A stretch of 64,000 bases of DNA from Streptomyces sp. SAI-127 (GCF_029894425.1 NZ_JARXYJ010000001.1:2108001-2172000); one strand, 5' to 3'; positions 36,451 through 46,601 are shown, counted from the stretch's first letter. A program made the numbers and translations. Notes: generated by a model not told the origin, from the sequence alone.

Positions 36451-37680
36451 TCAGATGACGCCCTGCTCCTTGAGCTGCGGCAACTCGGCCCGGGAGAGTC
36501 CGAGTTCGCCGATGTAGATGTCTTCGTTGTGCTGGCCGAGGAGGGGTGGGGTGGTGATGGTGGTGGGGGAGTCGGAGAGTTTGAGGGGGTTGCCGACGGT
36601 GGTGAAGGTGCCGCGTTCGGGATGCCCGACTTCGACGATCATGTCGTTCGCGGCGAGTGAGGGGTCCTCGATGATCTCTTTCGGGGACAGGATCGGCCCG
36701 CACGGGATGTCGTGGCTGTTGAGCTGCTGAAGGACCTGCCACTTGGGCAGCGTCGAGGTCCATTCCTCGATCAGCTGGAACATCTTCGCCAGCTTGGGAA
36801 GGCGGGCCTCGGGGGTGGCCCACTCCGGGTCGTCGGCCAGTTCGGGCCGGCCGATCAGTGCGGCCAGGGGTGTCCAGCCGACCGGCTGGACGATGACGTA
36901 CACGTAGTCGTTGGGGCCGCCGGGCGCGCACCTGACCGCCCAGCCGGGCTGCCCGCCCCCCGAGGCGTTGCCCGAACGGGGCACCTCCTCGCCGAAGTCC
37001 TTGTTGGGGTACTCCGCGAGCGGGCCGTTCGCCAGGCGCTGCTGGTCACGGAGTTTGACCCGGCACAGGTTGAGCACCGCGTGCTGCATCGCCACGTTCA
37101 CCCGCTGCCCGCGCCCGGTCCTCTCGCGCTGCAGCAGCGCGGCCAGGATGGCGGCCACCGCGTGGATCCCGGTCCCGGAGTCACCGATCTGCGCGCCGGT
37201 CGCCAGCGGCGGCCCGTCCTGGAAACCGGTGGTGGCCATCGAGCCGCCCATCGCCTGCGCCACCACCTCATAGGCCTTGAAAGCGGTGTAGGGGCCGTCC
37301 CCGAAACCCTTGATCGAGGCATACACGATCCGCGGGTTGATCTCCCGGATCCGCTCCCAGCTGAACCCCATCCGCTCCACCGCACCCGGCGCGAAGTTCT
37401 CCACCATCACATCCGCACCCCGGATCAAAGCGGTCAGGATCTCCTGTCCCCGCTCGGTCTTGGTGTTCAGCGTGATGCTGCGCTTGTTGCAGTTGAGCAT
37501 CGTGAAATACAGCGAGTCCACCTCCGGGACATCCCGCAGCTGCCGGCGCGTGATGTCCCCGCCCGGCGCCTCCACCTTCACCACATCCGCCCCCAGCCAC
37601 GCCAGCAACTGCGTCGCCGACGGACCCGACTGCACATGCGTCATGTCCAGCACCCGCACACCCTCAAGAGCCAACGTCAT
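36451..37680 (-). CDS. Class III CoA-transferase, Frc-like, copy 2
   Basis: 409 residues. Catalytic Asp167 in [11 protein letters not shown]; glycine loop SGGGQPG. All but its two ends is identical in DNA to the gene at 41659 (perfect inverted repeat, 36496-37673). It differs clearly from the canonical frc at 21993, so another donor is possible: sucDC lies in the same strand block, and succinyl-CoA:oxalate CoA-transferases are known in this family. Its C-terminus LSRAELPQLKEQGVI lies partly outside the repeat and differs from copy 3. Upstream of it is the aldehyde dehydrogenase gene on the same strand (83 bp). Confidence 0.9.
   Translation of the reverse strand: MTLALEGVRVLDMTHVQSGPSATQLLAWLGADVVKVEAPGGDITRRQLRDVPEVDSLYFTMLNCNKRSITLNTKTERGQEILTALIRGADVMVENFAPGAVERMGFSWERIREINPRIVYASIKGFGDGPYTAFKAYEVVAQAMGGSMATTGFQDGPPLATGAQIGDSGTGIHAVAAILAALLQRERTGRGQRVNVAMQHAVLNLCRVKLRDQQRLANGPLAEYPNKDFGEEVPRSGNASGGGQPGWAVRCAPGGPNDYVYVIVQPVGWTPLAALIGRPELADDPEWATPEARLPKLAKMFQLIEEWTSTLPKWQVLQQLNSHDIPCGPILSPKEIIEDPSLAANDMIVEVGHPERGTFTTVGNPLKLSDSPTTITTPPLLGQHNEDIYIGELGLSRAELPQLKEQGVI
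36496..37673. repeat. Left arm of a perfect 1,178-bp inverted repeat
   Basis: Identical on the opposite strand to 41669-42846. Identity covers all but the first few codons and the last 15 codons of both CoA-transferase genes. Confidence 0.95.
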
Positions 37681-37763
37681 GCTCGCCACCCCATCTCTGC
37701 GTCGTCGTGTGTTCGCCGGTGGCCGGGCGGCCGCCCCTCCAGGGGCCGCCGCCCGGACTCGCC

Positions 37764-39320
37764 TCACGGCATCAGCTGGTACTCGGGGAAGTTCCCGGGC
37801 AGCCGCTCGCCGGCCGGGCCCCGGGTGACCGCGCGCACCAGCAGTTCGCCGCCGACGAAGGCGCCGCGCCAGGAGGCGCCGAACCCGCCGAACAGCTCGT
37901 CCCGGTCACCGCGGGAACGCGGCTTGCCGTGACCGACCTTGAACGCGCGGATCTGCGGGGCGAGCCGGTCGAAGGTGGCCCGGTCGTCGGTGGACAGGGT
38001 GGCCACCAGGGCACCGTTGGAGGCGTTCATCGCGGCGAGCAGTTCCGCCTCGGTGTCGACCAGGACGATGGTGTCGACCGGGCCGAAGGGCTCCGCGTGG
38101 TGCAGGGGCGAGGACGGGGGCGGGTTGAGAAGGGTGACGGGCTGGACGTACGCGGAGGTGTCCTGGCCGGACAGGAAGCGGGCGTCCGCCTCGCTGCCGC
38201 GGTGGACCGGGACGGCTCCGCGGTCGATGGCCTCGGCGACCTGGTCGCGCAGTTCCTTCGCCTTGGCGGCGTTGATCACCGGTCCGAAGTCCAGTGCCGG
38301 GTAGGGGTCGTCCGGGTGCTCGACGGCGAGCGGGTGCCCCAGGCGCAGGGTGCGCACCGCGGGAAGGTAGGCCGCCAGGAACTCGTCGAACAGCTCGCGC
38401 TGGACGACGAACCGCGGGTAGGCGGTGCAGCGCTGTTTGCCGTAGTCGAAGAGCTTGGGGATGACGGCGGCCAGCGTGTCCCAGTCGGTGTGGTTCCAGA
38501 TCCCCCAGGTGTTGAGTCCCTCCTGTTCGAGTACGTGACGCTTGCCGAGGTCGGCGACGGCCGTGGCGACGGCGGCTCCGGTGTCGCGGCCGCCGACGAA
38601 GGAGACACAGCCGATCTCGGGCGCCCGCACCAGCGCCTCCGACAGCTCTCCCCCGCTGCCGCTGACGAGGGTGACGGGGATACCCTCGCGGGCGGCCAGC
38701 GCGCAGGCCAGGGTGAGACAGGCGACGCCGCCGTCGGTCGGGGTCTTGGCGATGACCGCGTTGCCCGCCAGGGCCTGTACCAGCATGGCGTGAACGAGCA
38801 CGCTCATCGGGTAGTTCCAGCTCGCGATGTTGGACACCGGGCCGTCCAGCGGGGCCCGGCCCTCGACCATCGGCTCGATGCCGTCGACGTACCAGCGCAC
38901 GCCGTCGATGGCCCGGTCGACGTCCGCCTGCGCGAGGCGCCAGGGCTTGCCGATCTCCCAGACCAGCAGGAGCGCGAGGAGTTCGCGGTGCTGGGTGAGG
39001 GCGTCGAGGGTGGCCGCGACGCGGGCCCGGCGCTCTTCGAGCCGTATGTGCCGCCAGGCGCGGTGCTGGTCGAGGGAGGCGCGGACGGCCTGGTGGGCGG
39101 CTTCCCGGTCCAGGCGCGGCGGGCCGGCGATCGGGCTGCCGTCGACGGGGCTGGTGGCGGGCAGGGCCCGGCCGTCGGCCCGCCAGGCGGAGGCCCAGAG
39201 GTTGAGGACGCGGTCGTCACGGAAGGCCTCGGGGGCGACGGCGAGGCAGCGCTGCCAGGCGTCGTTCCAGGAGGTACCGGACTTCACCACGAGCTGGGTG
39301 GAGTTGAGGGTGGTTGTCAT
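37764..39320 (-). CDS. Aldehyde dehydrogenase superfamily protein
   Basis: 518 residues. Catalytic Asn169 (SWNYP), Lys192 (AKTP), NAD-loop FVGGRDTG (241-248) and nucleophile Cys298 (GKQRCTAYP) are present; the usual ELGG general-base segment is altered to LEQEGLN (Glu266/268). Such altered members are not standard semialdehyde dehydrogenases. In an oxalate operon it could act on glyoxylate or an acyl-CoA, but this is open. It lies between sucD (94 bp upstream) and frc2 on the same strand. Confidence 0.85.
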   Translation of the reverse strand: MTTTLNSTQLVVKSGTSWNDAWQRCLAVAPEAFRDDRVLNLWASAWRADGRALPATSPVDGSPIAGPPRLDREAAHQAVRASLDQHRAWRHIRLEERRARVAATLDALTQHRELLALLLVWEIGKPWRLAQADVDRAIDGVRWYVDGIEPMVEGRAPLDGPVSNIASWNYPMSVLVHAMLVQALAGNAVIAKTPTDGGVACLTLACALAAREGIPVTLVSGSGGELSEALVRAPEIGCVSFVGGRDTGAAVATAVADLGKRHVLEQEGLNTWGIWNHTDWDTLAAVIPKLFDYGKQRCTAYPRFVVQRELFDEFLAAYLPAVRTLRLGHPLAVEHPDDPYPALDFGPVINAAKAKELRDQVAEAIDRGAVPVHRGSEADARFLSGQDTSAYVQPVTLLNPPPSSPLHHAEPFGPVDTIVLVDTEAELLAAMNASNGALVATLSTDDRATFDRLAPQIRAFKVGHGKPRSRGDRDELFGGFGASWRGAFVGGELLVRAVTRGPAGERLPGNFPEYQLMP

Positions 39321-39414
39321 GCGATGTCTCCGCTCTCGGTGCACAGTCGGGGGCGGGGTAAGGGGGACGCGGCGGGGCCGGAGGGGACTCCGTCCGCCGC
39401 TGTGTGGTTCCGGG

Positions 39415-40314
39415 TCAGGCCTGAGGGGCCTCGCGGACCGTGTCCAGGAGGGCGAGCACGAGGCGGGCCGTCTCGGTGGGGGTGTTCCCGACCTTGACGC
39501 CGACCGCCTCCAGCGCCGCCTTCTTCGCCTGCGCGGTACCTGCCGAACCGGACACGATGGCGCCCGCGTGGCCCATGGTCCTGCCCTCGGGCGCGGTGAA
39601 TCCGGCGATGTAGCCGACGACGGGCTTGGTGACGTGCTCACGGATGTAGGCGGCCGCCCGCTCCTCGGCGTCCCCGCCGATCTCCCCGATGAGGACGATC
39701 AGTTCGGTGTCGGGGTCGTCCTGGAAGGCGGCGAGGCAGTCGATGTGGGTGGTGCCGACGACGGGGTCTCCGCCGATGCCGACACAGGTGGAGAAGCCGA
39801 TGTCGCGCAGCTCGTACATGAGTTGGTAGGTGAGCGTGCCCGACTTGGACACCAGACCGACCCGGCCGGACCGGGTGATGTCCGCGGGGATGATGCCCGC
39901 GTTGGACTGGCCGGGGGTGATCAGGCCGGGGCAGTTGGGGCCGACGATCCGTGTCCCCTTCTTCTTCGCGTACGAGGTGAAGGCGACGGAGTCGTGGACG
40001 GGGATGCCTTCCGTGATGACGACAGCCAGTCCGATGCCGGCGTCGGCGGCCTCGACAACTGCCGCTTTCGCGAAGGCGGGTGGCACGAAGACGACGGTGA
40101 CGTCGGCTCCGGTCGCCCGCATGCCGTCGGCGACCGAGCCGAAGACGGGGACGACACGGTCGTCGAAGTCGACCGTCTGCCCTGGCTTGCGCGGATTGAC
40201 GCCGCCGACCACGTTGGTGCCCGCCGCGAGCATGCGCCGGGTGTGTTTCATGCCCTCGCCGCCGGTCATGCCCTGGACGAGGACCCTGGACTCCTTGGTC
40301 AGGAAGATGGCCAT
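39415..40314 (-). CDS. sucD: Succinyl-CoA synthetase alpha-type subunit
   Basis: 299 residues from ATG 40314. CoA-binding Rossmann domain ([17 protein letters not shown]), [11 protein letters not shown], and the phospho-His segment [16 protein letters not shown]. Catalyses ATP/GTP-dependent CoA-ester formation with the beta subunit encoded 11 bp upstream. This pair sits in the oxalate island instead of beside TCA-cycle genes, so it is probably a dedicated copy that supplies succinyl-CoA (or another CoA ester) to the CoA-transferases. Malate-CoA ligase is an alternative reading. Confidence 0.9.
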   Translation of the reverse strand: MAIFLTKESRVLVQGMTGGEGMKHTRRMLAAGTNVVGGVNPRKPGQTVDFDDRVVPVFGSVADGMRATGADVTVVFVPPAFAKAAVVEAADAGIGLAVVITEGIPVHDSVAFTSYAKKKGTRIVGPNCPGLITPGQSNAGIIPADITRSGRVGLVSKSGTLTYQLMYELRDIGFSTCVGIGGDPVVGTTHIDCLAAFQDDPDTELIVLIGEIGGDAEERAAAYIREHVTKPVVGYIAGFTAPEGRTMGHAGAIVSGSAGTAQAKKAALEAVGVKVGNTPTETARLVLALLDTVREAPQA

Positions 40315-40325
40315 GTCCCGCTCCT

Positions 40326-41456
40326 TCAACTGGCTTTGGCGAGTTCGGCGGCACGGCGGGCGGCGCCGTCCATGGTGGTGGCCTGCTGGACCAGGGGGTG
40401 GGCGTGCTCGTCGAGGACGGCCCGGCCGCGGACGGCGTTGTTGCCGTCGAGGCGTACGACGAGCGGCTTGGTGAGCCGGACCTCGTCCAGGGCCCGGACG
40501 ATGCCGGCGGCGACCGCGTCGCAGGCGGTGATGCCGCCGAAGACGTTGACGAACACGGACTTCACCGCCGGGTCCGACAGGATGACCCCGAGTCCGTCGG
40601 CCATGACCTGGGCCGATGCACCGCCTCCGATGTCGAGGAAGTTGGCGGGCCGGGCTCCGCAGCCGGCGACCACGTCGAGGGTCGACATGACCAGGCCGGC
40701 GCCGTTGCCGATGACGCCGACCTCGCCGTCGAGCTTGACGTAGTTGAGGCCCTTCGCGGCGGCGGCCGCCTCCAGCGGATCGTCGTACGCGAGGGTGTCG
40801 TCACTCCAACGGGCCTGCCGGAAGCGGGCGTTGTCGTCGAGGGTGACCTTGCCGTCGGGGGCGAGGATGTGCCCCTGCCGGGTGCGGACGAGCGGGTTGA
40901 CCTCGACGAGGACCGCGTCCTGGCGGACCAGTACCTCCCACAGTCGTACGAGAACGTCGACGGTCTGCGGTGGCAGTCCGGCCGCGTCGGCGATCTCGCC
41001 CGCCTTCGCCGAGGTGACACCCTCGGCGGGGTCGATGTGTATACGGGCGACCGCCTCCGGGCGGGCCGCGGCGACCTCCTCTATCTCCATGCCGCCCTCC
41101 GCCGAGGCGATGGCCAGGAACCGGCCCGCGGCCCGGTCGAGGACGTAGGCGACGTAGAACTCGGTCTCGATGTCGACGGGCTGGGCCAGCATGACCTTGC
41201 CGACCGTGTGTCCCTTGATGTCCATGCCGAGGATCCGGCGTGCCGCCCGCTCGGCCTCGGCCGGGTCGGCTGCGAGCCGGACACCGCCCGCCTTGCCCCG
41301 GCCTCCGGTCTTGACCTGCGCCTTGACGACGACGCTGCCGCCGAGCCCGCGGGCGATCGCACGGGCCTCCTGGGGGGAGTCGGTGACCTCCGCCCTCGGC
41401 ACCGGGATTCCGTGTTCCTCGAAGAGGGCCCGGGCCTGATGCTCGTACAGGTCCAT
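40326..41456 (-). CDS. sucC: Succinyl-CoA synthetase beta-type subunit
   Basis: 376 residues, ATP-grasp fold: [20 protein letters not shown] at the start, nucleotide-binding [18 protein letters not shown], metal-site EVNPLV, and CoA/succinate loop [12 protein letters not shown]. First gene of the sucC-sucD-aldehyde dehydrogenase-frc2-carbonic anhydrase strand block. The promoter region is shared with frc3 and has a CATACAGT-N8-ACTGTATG palindrome. Confidence 0.92.
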   Translation of the reverse strand: MDLYEHQARALFEEHGIPVPRAEVTDSPQEARAIARGLGGSVVVKAQVKTGGRGKAGGVRLAADPAEAERAARRILGMDIKGHTVGKVMLAQPVDIETEFYVAYVLDRAAGRFLAIASAEGGMEIEEVAAARPEAVARIHIDPAEGVTSAKAGEIADAAGLPPQTVDVLVRLWEVLVRQDAVLVEVNPLVRTRQGHILAPDGKVTLDDNARFRQARWSDDTLAYDDPLEAAAAAKGLNYVKLDGEVGVIGNGAGLVMSTLDVVAGCGARPANFLDIGGGASAQVMADGLGVILSDPAVKSVFVNVFGGITACDAVAAGIVRALDEVRLTKPLVVRLDGNNAVRGRAVLDEHAHPLVQQATTMDGAARRAAELAKAS

Positions 41457-41544
41457 GATGAGGCTCCCGTCTGAAAGTGATGCACGACTGAAAAGTGCTG
41501 CACGCCCCCTGGACATCACCCACCGGATGCGGGATAACAATCTT

Positions 41545-41568
41545 CATACAGTATTCGTCGACTGTATG
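41545..41568. promoter_or_regulatory. GntR-type operator between sucC and frc3
   Basis: Arms CATACAGT and ACTGTATG, perfect 8+8+8 layout, between divergent genes (89 bp from sucC, about 90 bp from frc3). Confidence 0.65.
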
Positions 41569-41658
41569 CAATGTGCCAACAGGGGTCAGCCCAGCGCATC
41601 GCCGGAACGTTCAAGGCAACCGACAGACGCTCAAGGCAACGGACAAGTGAGGTGGCTT

Positions 41659-42891
41659 GTGTCGAGGATGGCTCTTGAGGGTGTGCGGGTGCTGGACATG
41701 ACGCATGTGCAGTCGGGTCCGTCGGCGACGCAGTTGCTGGCGTGGCTGGGGGCGGATGTGGTGAAGGTGGAGGCGCCGGGCGGGGACATCACGCGCCGGC
41801 AGCTGCGGGATGTCCCGGAGGTGGACTCGCTGTATTTCACGATGCTCAACTGCAACAAGCGCAGCATCACGCTGAACACCAAGACCGAGCGGGGACAGGA
41901 GATCCTGACCGCTTTGATCCGGGGTGCGGATGTGATGGTGGAGAACTTCGCGCCGGGTGCGGTGGAGCGGATGGGGTTCAGCTGGGAGCGGATCCGGGAG
42001 ATCAACCCGCGGATCGTGTATGCCTCGATCAAGGGTTTCGGGGACGGCCCCTACACCGCTTTCAAGGCCTATGAGGTGGTGGCGCAGGCGATGGGCGGCT
42101 CGATGGCCACCACCGGTTTCCAGGACGGGCCGCCGCTGGCGACCGGCGCGCAGATCGGTGACTCCGGGACCGGGATCCACGCGGTGGCCGCCATCCTGGC
42201 CGCGCTGCTGCAGCGCGAGAGGACCGGGCGCGGGCAGCGGGTGAACGTGGCGATGCAGCACGCGGTGCTCAACCTGTGCCGGGTCAAACTCCGTGACCAG
42301 CAGCGCCTGGCGAACGGCCCGCTCGCGGAGTACCCCAACAAGGACTTCGGCGAGGAGGTGCCCCGTTCGGGCAACGCCTCGGGGGGCGGGCAGCCCGGCT
42401 GGGCGGTCAGGTGCGCGCCCGGCGGCCCCAACGACTACGTGTACGTCATCGTCCAGCCGGTCGGCTGGACACCCCTGGCCGCACTGATCGGCCGGCCCGA
42501 ACTGGCCGACGACCCGGAGTGGGCCACCCCCGAGGCCCGCCTTCCCAAGCTGGCGAAGATGTTCCAGCTGATCGAGGAATGGACCTCGACGCTGCCCAAG
42601 TGGCAGGTCCTTCAGCAGCTCAACAGCCACGACATCCCGTGCGGGCCGATCCTGTCCCCGAAAGAGATCATCGAGGACCCCTCACTCGCCGCGAACGACA
42701 TGATCGTCGAAGTCGGGCATCCCGAACGCGGCACCTTCACCACCGTCGGCAACCCCCTCAAACTCTCCGACTCCCCCACCACCATCACCACCCCACCCCT
42801 CCTCGGCCAGCACAACGAAGACATCTACATCGGCGAACTCGGACTCGGTGACGAGGAGTTGCGTCTGCTCAGGTCGGGCGGGGTGATCTGA
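41659..42891 (+). CDS. Class III CoA-transferase, Frc-like, copy 3
   Basis: 410 residues from GTG 41659, preferred over ATG 41668 because GAGG lies 6 nt upstream. Same active-site Asp and SGGGQPG loop as copy 2; sequence identical over 1,178 bp, then a different C-terminus ([15 protein letters not shown]). First gene of an operon with the two OFA transporters. Having the same enzyme both beside the transporters and behind sucDC suggests dosage or independent regulation of oxalate activation. Confidence 0.9.
   Translation: MSRMALEGVRVLDMTHVQSGPSATQLLAWLGADVVKVEAPGGDITRRQLRDVPEVDSLYFTMLNCNKRSITLNTKTERGQEILTALIRGADVMVENFAPGAVERMGFSWERIREINPRIVYASIKGFGDGPYTAFKAYEVVAQAMGGSMATTGFQDGPPLATGAQIGDSGTGIHAVAAILAALLQRERTGRGQRVNVAMQHAVLNLCRVKLRDQQRLANGPLAEYPNKDFGEEVPRSGNASGGGQPGWAVRCAPGGPNDYVYVIVQPVGWTPLAALIGRPELADDPEWATPEARLPKLAKMFQLIEEWTSTLPKWQVLQQLNSHDIPCGPILSPKEIIEDPSLAANDMIVEVGHPERGTFTTVGNPLKLSDSPTTITTPPLLGQHNEDIYIGELGLGDEELRLLRSGGVI
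41669..42846. repeat. Right arm of the perfect 1,178-bp inverted repeat
   Basis: Reverse complement of 36496-37673, equal length, with no difference found. The arms enclose about 4.0 kb (aldehyde dehydrogenase, sucD, sucC). Confidence 0.95.
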
Positions 42892-43065
42892 CGTGGTGAA
42901 CCGGAGCCACGTCCCGGCGCCCTTGGGCGGTGGTCCATGACGTGAATGAGCACGGGGTCCGACGGCGGTGCGCGTCGGCGGACCCCGGGGATCCGTGCGC
43001 GCACGAAAGGAATTTGGACAGGGGGCGCTGGCCAGATCTTTCGACGCAAGGAGTGCTTGAAGACT

Positions 43066-44457
43066 ATGACAACCATCGACTATTCGTCGTCCGCCGCCTT
43101 CAGGGAGGTGACGGACCGCAACGGCCGCGTGTACCGGATCGGCGAGACCGACCGGCACATCATGGGACGGCCACGATGGACCATGGTGCTCTTCCCGTGG
43201 ATGGGCATGCTGGGCATCAGTTCCTCGGAGTACGCGTTCACGTCGGCCGAGGACACACTGCACGAGGCGCATCTGTGGAGCAGTGGGCACATCTTCTGGC
43301 TGATGGGCGTCTGGGTGTTCTTCCAGGCGGCCGTGGCCTTCCCGGCCGGGCAGTTGCGGGAGAGCGGAAAGCTCCCGGCCCGCTACGCGATGATGGTCGG
43401 CGCGCTGGGCACGATCCTGGGCTATCTCTCGCTCGCGTTCGCACCGAACGTGATCGTCGCCTATCTCGGATTCGGTGTGTGCAGCGGCATCGGCGCCGGC
43501 TTCGTCTACGCGACCTGCGTGAACATGGTCGGCAAGTGGTATCCGGAGCGCAAGGGCGGCAAGACCGGCATGGTCAACGGCGGTTTCGCCTATGGCTCGG
43601 TGCCCTTCGTCTTCCTGTTCACCTCGTACATGGACCTGAGCAACTACCGGGGCGTCCTGGTGGCGGTGGGCCTGGTCTGCTGCTCGGTGGTGGCGTTCGC
43701 GGGCTGGTTCTTCAAGGACCCGCCGAAGAACTGGTGGCCCCCGCACGTCGACCCGCTGAAGATGACCGACGACCCCAAGATCCGGCGCGCACTGGAGAAG
43801 AACCCGCCGGCCGTCAAGCAGTACACCCCGAAGGAAGCGGCACGTACGCCCGTCCTGTGGATGATGTGGTTCTGCCTGCTGTGCACGGCCGGAATCAACA
43901 TCTTCGGCATCGCCTTCCAGGTGCCGTTCGGCAAGGACATGGGCTTCGCGGGCGGGATCGTGGCCACGGCGATGTCGCTGAAGGCGATCGTCAACGGCAC
44001 CGGGCGCGGTGTGATCGGCTGGATCTCCGACAAGTTCGGCCGTCGCAACACGCTGATCATCGTGTGTCTGGTGCTGGGCACCGCGCAGTTCGGTGTGCTG
44101 GTCTCCGGCCAGATGGGCAGCATGCCGTTCTTCCTCTTCTGCTCCATGGTCTCCGGCTTCGGCGGCGGCGCGATCTTCCCGCTGTTCGCCGCGATGACGG
44201 CCGACTACTTCGGTGAGAACAACAACGCCTCCAACTACGGCATGGTCTACAGCTCGAAGCTCATCTCGGGCCTCGTGGGCTCCGGTGTCGGCTCGATCGT
44301 GGTCGGCGTGTGGGACTACGAGGGCGCGTTCGTCCTGGCCGGCTGCATCGGCCTGGGCTCCGCGGTGCTGGCGCTCTTCCTGAAGGCGCCCGGCCGGCCC
44401 AAGACCAGTCGCAGGACGGTACCCAACCCGCAACCGCTCGGCGAGGAAATGGCCTGA
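43066..44457 (+). CDS. OFA-family MFS transporter 1 (oxalate/formate antiporter type)
   Basis: 463 residues, 12 predicted helices. OFA hallmarks: GIGAGFVYATCVNMVGKWYPERKG in the first half, VSGFGGGAIFPLFAAMTADYFGENNNASNYG in the second. A soluble N-terminal tail of about 35 residues carries FREVTDRNGRVYRIGETDR, also found in the next protein. Probably imports oxalate in exchange for formate or bicarbonate. The ATG at 43066 is 14 nt from AAGGAG, so the in-frame TTG at 43057 is a possible start. Its stop is one base before the next ATG. Confidence 0.9.
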   Translation: MTTIDYSSSAAFREVTDRNGRVYRIGETDRHIMGRPRWTMVLFPWMGMLGISSSEYAFTSAEDTLHEAHLWSSGHIFWLMGVWVFFQAAVAFPAGQLRESGKLPARYAMMVGALGTILGYLSLAFAPNVIVAYLGFGVCSGIGAGFVYATCVNMVGKWYPERKGGKTGMVNGGFAYGSVPFVFLFTSYMDLSNYRGVLVAVGLVCCSVVAFAGWFFKDPPKNWWPPHVDPLKMTDDPKIRRALEKNPPAVKQYTPKEAARTPVLWMMWFCLLCTAGINIFGIAFQVPFGKDMGFAGGIVATAMSLKAIVNGTGRGVIGWISDKFGRRNTLIIVCLVLGTAQFGVLVSGQMGSMPFFLFCSMVSGFGGGAIFPLFAAMTADYFGENNNASNYGMVYSSKLISGLVGSGVGSIVVGVWDYEGAFVLAGCIGLGSAVLALFLKAPGRPKTSRRTVPNPQPLGEEMA

Positions 44458-44458
44458 C

Positions 44459-45874
44459 ATGACGGCAGATCCGTACGCAGCACGCAGCGAGACCGACAAG
44501 ACCGCACACTCCACCGCCGCACAACGTCCCTACCGAGAAGTGACCGACGCCAACGGCCGTGTCTACCGCATCGGCGAGACCGACCGGGACATCCTCGGCC
44601 ACTCGCGCAAACTCATGGTGTATCTGCCCTGGATCACCATGATGGCCATCAGCGTCTTCGAGTACGCGTACGGCTCGGCAGAGGACACCCTGTCCCACGC
44701 CCACGGCTGGACGCAGAGCAACACCTTCTGGATCCTCAGTGTCTGGGTCTTCTTCCAGGCCGGCATCGCCTTCCCGGCGGGCTGGCTGCGGGAGAAGGGC
44801 ATCCTGACCGCCCGCAAGGCCATGTACATCGGCTCGGGCATGTGTCTGATCGGGTTCCTCGCCCTGTCGCACCTCGACAACGTGCTGCTGGCGATCCTGG
44901 GATTCGGCGTCATCGGAGGTATCGGCGCCGGACTGGTCTACGCGACCTGCATCAACATGGTCGGCAAATGGTTCCCCGAACGCCGGGGAGCTAAGACCGG
45001 GTTCGTCAACGGCGGCTTCGCGTACGGATCACTGCCCTTCATCTTCATCTTCAACTACGGCTTCGACACCGCGAACTACCACCGCGTGCTGGACCTCATC
45101 GGCTGCTACATCCTGATCGTGGTCGTCGGGTGCGCGTTCTTCTTCAAGGACCCGCCGAAGAACTGGTGGCCCGCGGACATCGACCCGCTCAGCCACGGCG
45201 GCAGCGAGAAGGGGGCCGGAGCTCTCGCCAAGAACCCTCCGGCCGTACGGCAGTACACGCCGAAGGAGGCCGTCAGGACCGGCATGCTTCCCCTCATGTG
45301 GATCGCCCTCGTCATGACCGCGGGGGTGTCGATCTTCGGGATCTCCTTCCAGGTCGACTATGCCAAGGAGGTGGGTTTCGGCCCGCTGGTGGCGGCCTCC
45401 TCGATGGGTGTCATGGCGGTCATCAACGGCGTCGGGCGCGGGGTGGTGGGCTGGCTGTCCGACAAGTGGGGCCGTAAGTCCACGCTGGTGTTCGTGATCG
45501 TCGTGCTGGGTCTCGCCCAGTTCGGAGTGATCTGGGCGGGCGACATCAGGAGCGAGTCGCTGTTCCTGGTCTTCGCGTTCCTCTCCGGGTTCGGCGGCGG
45601 CGCGTTCTACCCGCTGTTCGCGGCGCTCACCCCCGACTACTTCGGGGAGAACTTCAACGCCTCCAACTACGGGCTGGTGTACAGCGGCAAGCTGATCAGC
45701 GGCCTGTTCGGCGGCGGCCTCGGCTCCATGGTCGTCGCGGCCTGGGGCTACGACGGGGCGTACGCCCTGGCCGGCGCCACCTCGATGGTCGCGGCGGCGA
45801 TCGCCCTGCTGCTACGGCAGCCTGGACGGCCCCGGGGCGGCGCGTCGGCGCCGCAGCCACAAGCCGCGGTCTGA
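44459..45874 (+). CDS. OFA-family MFS transporter 2
   Basis: 471 residues, paralogue of the preceding protein: same tail motif YREVTDANGRVYRIGETDR, same GIGAGLVYATCINMVGKWFPERRG and FGGGAFYPLFAALTPDYFGENFNASNYG. Start ATG 44459 follows the previous stop by 1 bp (TGACATG). Two OFA proteins in tandem may split oxalate uptake and formate export or differ in affinity. The transcript probably ends at the hairpin at 46031. Confidence 0.9.
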   Translation: MTADPYAARSETDKTAHSTAAQRPYREVTDANGRVYRIGETDRDILGHSRKLMVYLPWITMMAISVFEYAYGSAEDTLSHAHGWTQSNTFWILSVWVFFQAGIAFPAGWLREKGILTARKAMYIGSGMCLIGFLALSHLDNVLLAILGFGVIGGIGAGLVYATCINMVGKWFPERRGAKTGFVNGGFAYGSLPFIFIFNYGFDTANYHRVLDLIGCYILIVVVGCAFFFKDPPKNWWPADIDPLSHGGSEKGAGALAKNPPAVRQYTPKEAVRTGMLPLMWIALVMTAGVSIFGISFQVDYAKEVGFGPLVAASSMGVMAVINGVGRGVVGWLSDKWGRKSTLVFVIVVLGLAQFGVIWAGDIRSESLFLVFAFLSGFGGGAFYPLFAALTPDYFGENFNASNYGLVYSGKLISGLFGGGLGSMVVAAWGYDGAYALAGATSMVAAAIALLLRQPGRPRGGASAPQPQAAV

Positions 45875-45917
45875 GCGAGGCAGTTCGAACCGGACCAGGC
45901 GGCCCTCCGCCTCGGCA

Positions 45918-46400
45918 CTCGCCGGGGTAGGGCCGCCTCATCCGATGGTTCGGTGCCCACGGCCACGGCGGCAGCCCAGGGGTCCCGGGCTCCGGACACG
46001 AGGCAGCGAACGCGACCGCGGAACGCGAAAGCAGCCGGCCCGGGCCGAGGCCGGCTGCCTTGCTGCTCGGCGGCGCGGGGGCTCGGGGGCTCGGGGGACC
46101 CTCCGTCTCAGCCCTCGCCGGGGTAGGGCCGCCTCATCCGATGGTTCGGTGCCCACGGCCACGGCGGCGGCCCAGGGGTCCCGGGCTCCGGACACGAGGC
46201 AGCGAACGCGACCGCGGAACGCGAAAGCAGCCGGCCCGGGCCGAGGCCGGCTGCGAGGCTGCTCGGCTACCCAGATGCTCGGCGCCCGGCTGCCTTGCTG
46301 CTCGGCGGCGCGGGGGCTCGGGGGCTCGGGGGACCCTCCGTCTCAGCCCTCGCCGGGGTAGGGCCGCCTCATCCGATGGTTCGGTGCCCACGGCCCAGAG
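45918..46400. repeat. Imperfect tandem repeat, units of 196 and 235 bp
   Basis: Units begin CTCGCCGGGGTAGGGCCGCC at 45918, 46114 and 46349. The second unit is longer by 39 bp of inserted sequence near 46255; the third is truncated after about 50 bp. Units one and two are nearly identical elsewhere. Confidence 0.85.
46031..46058 (+). terminator. Hairpin terminator, first copy
   Basis: 10-bp stem GCAGCCGGCC / GGCCGGCTGC with 8-nt loop, 156 bp after the second OFA gene; repeated at 46227-46254 in the next tandem unit. Confidence 0.6.
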
Positions 46401-46601
46401 GTTCAGAGCTCCGGACGTTAGGCAGCGACCGCAACCGCAAAACAGCCGGCCCGGGCCGATGCCGGTTTCCTGGCTGCCCAGCGGCTCAGGCGACTCTGGC
46501 GGCTAGGGCGGCAGCCTGTCGCCCCGCAGCCGCGTCGCGGTCGCAGTCACAGCCACAGCCACAGCCACAGACGCAGACGCAGACGCAGACAGGATCGGAG
46601 G

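Larger units (their letters stand above)
45875..46601. other. Non-coding region of tandem repeats
   Basis: 727 bp without a credible gene; the long open frames here are repeats of GC-rich sequence in several frames. It holds the repeat array 45918-46400, two terminator-like hairpins and a short hexamer run (CAGCCA then CAGACG, about 46540-46592). Confidence 0.7.

Noticed and set aside
36496..42846. Insertion sequence or composite transposon with the 1.2-kb arms as IS ends
   Set aside because: The arms are CoA-transferase genes; no transposase, terminal inverted repeat or target duplication is seen.
45945..46506. Several 80-150 codon frames in the repeat region after the OFA genes
   Set aside because: Frames occur on both strands, are copies of the same tandem repeat, and lack ribosome sites or homology to known families.
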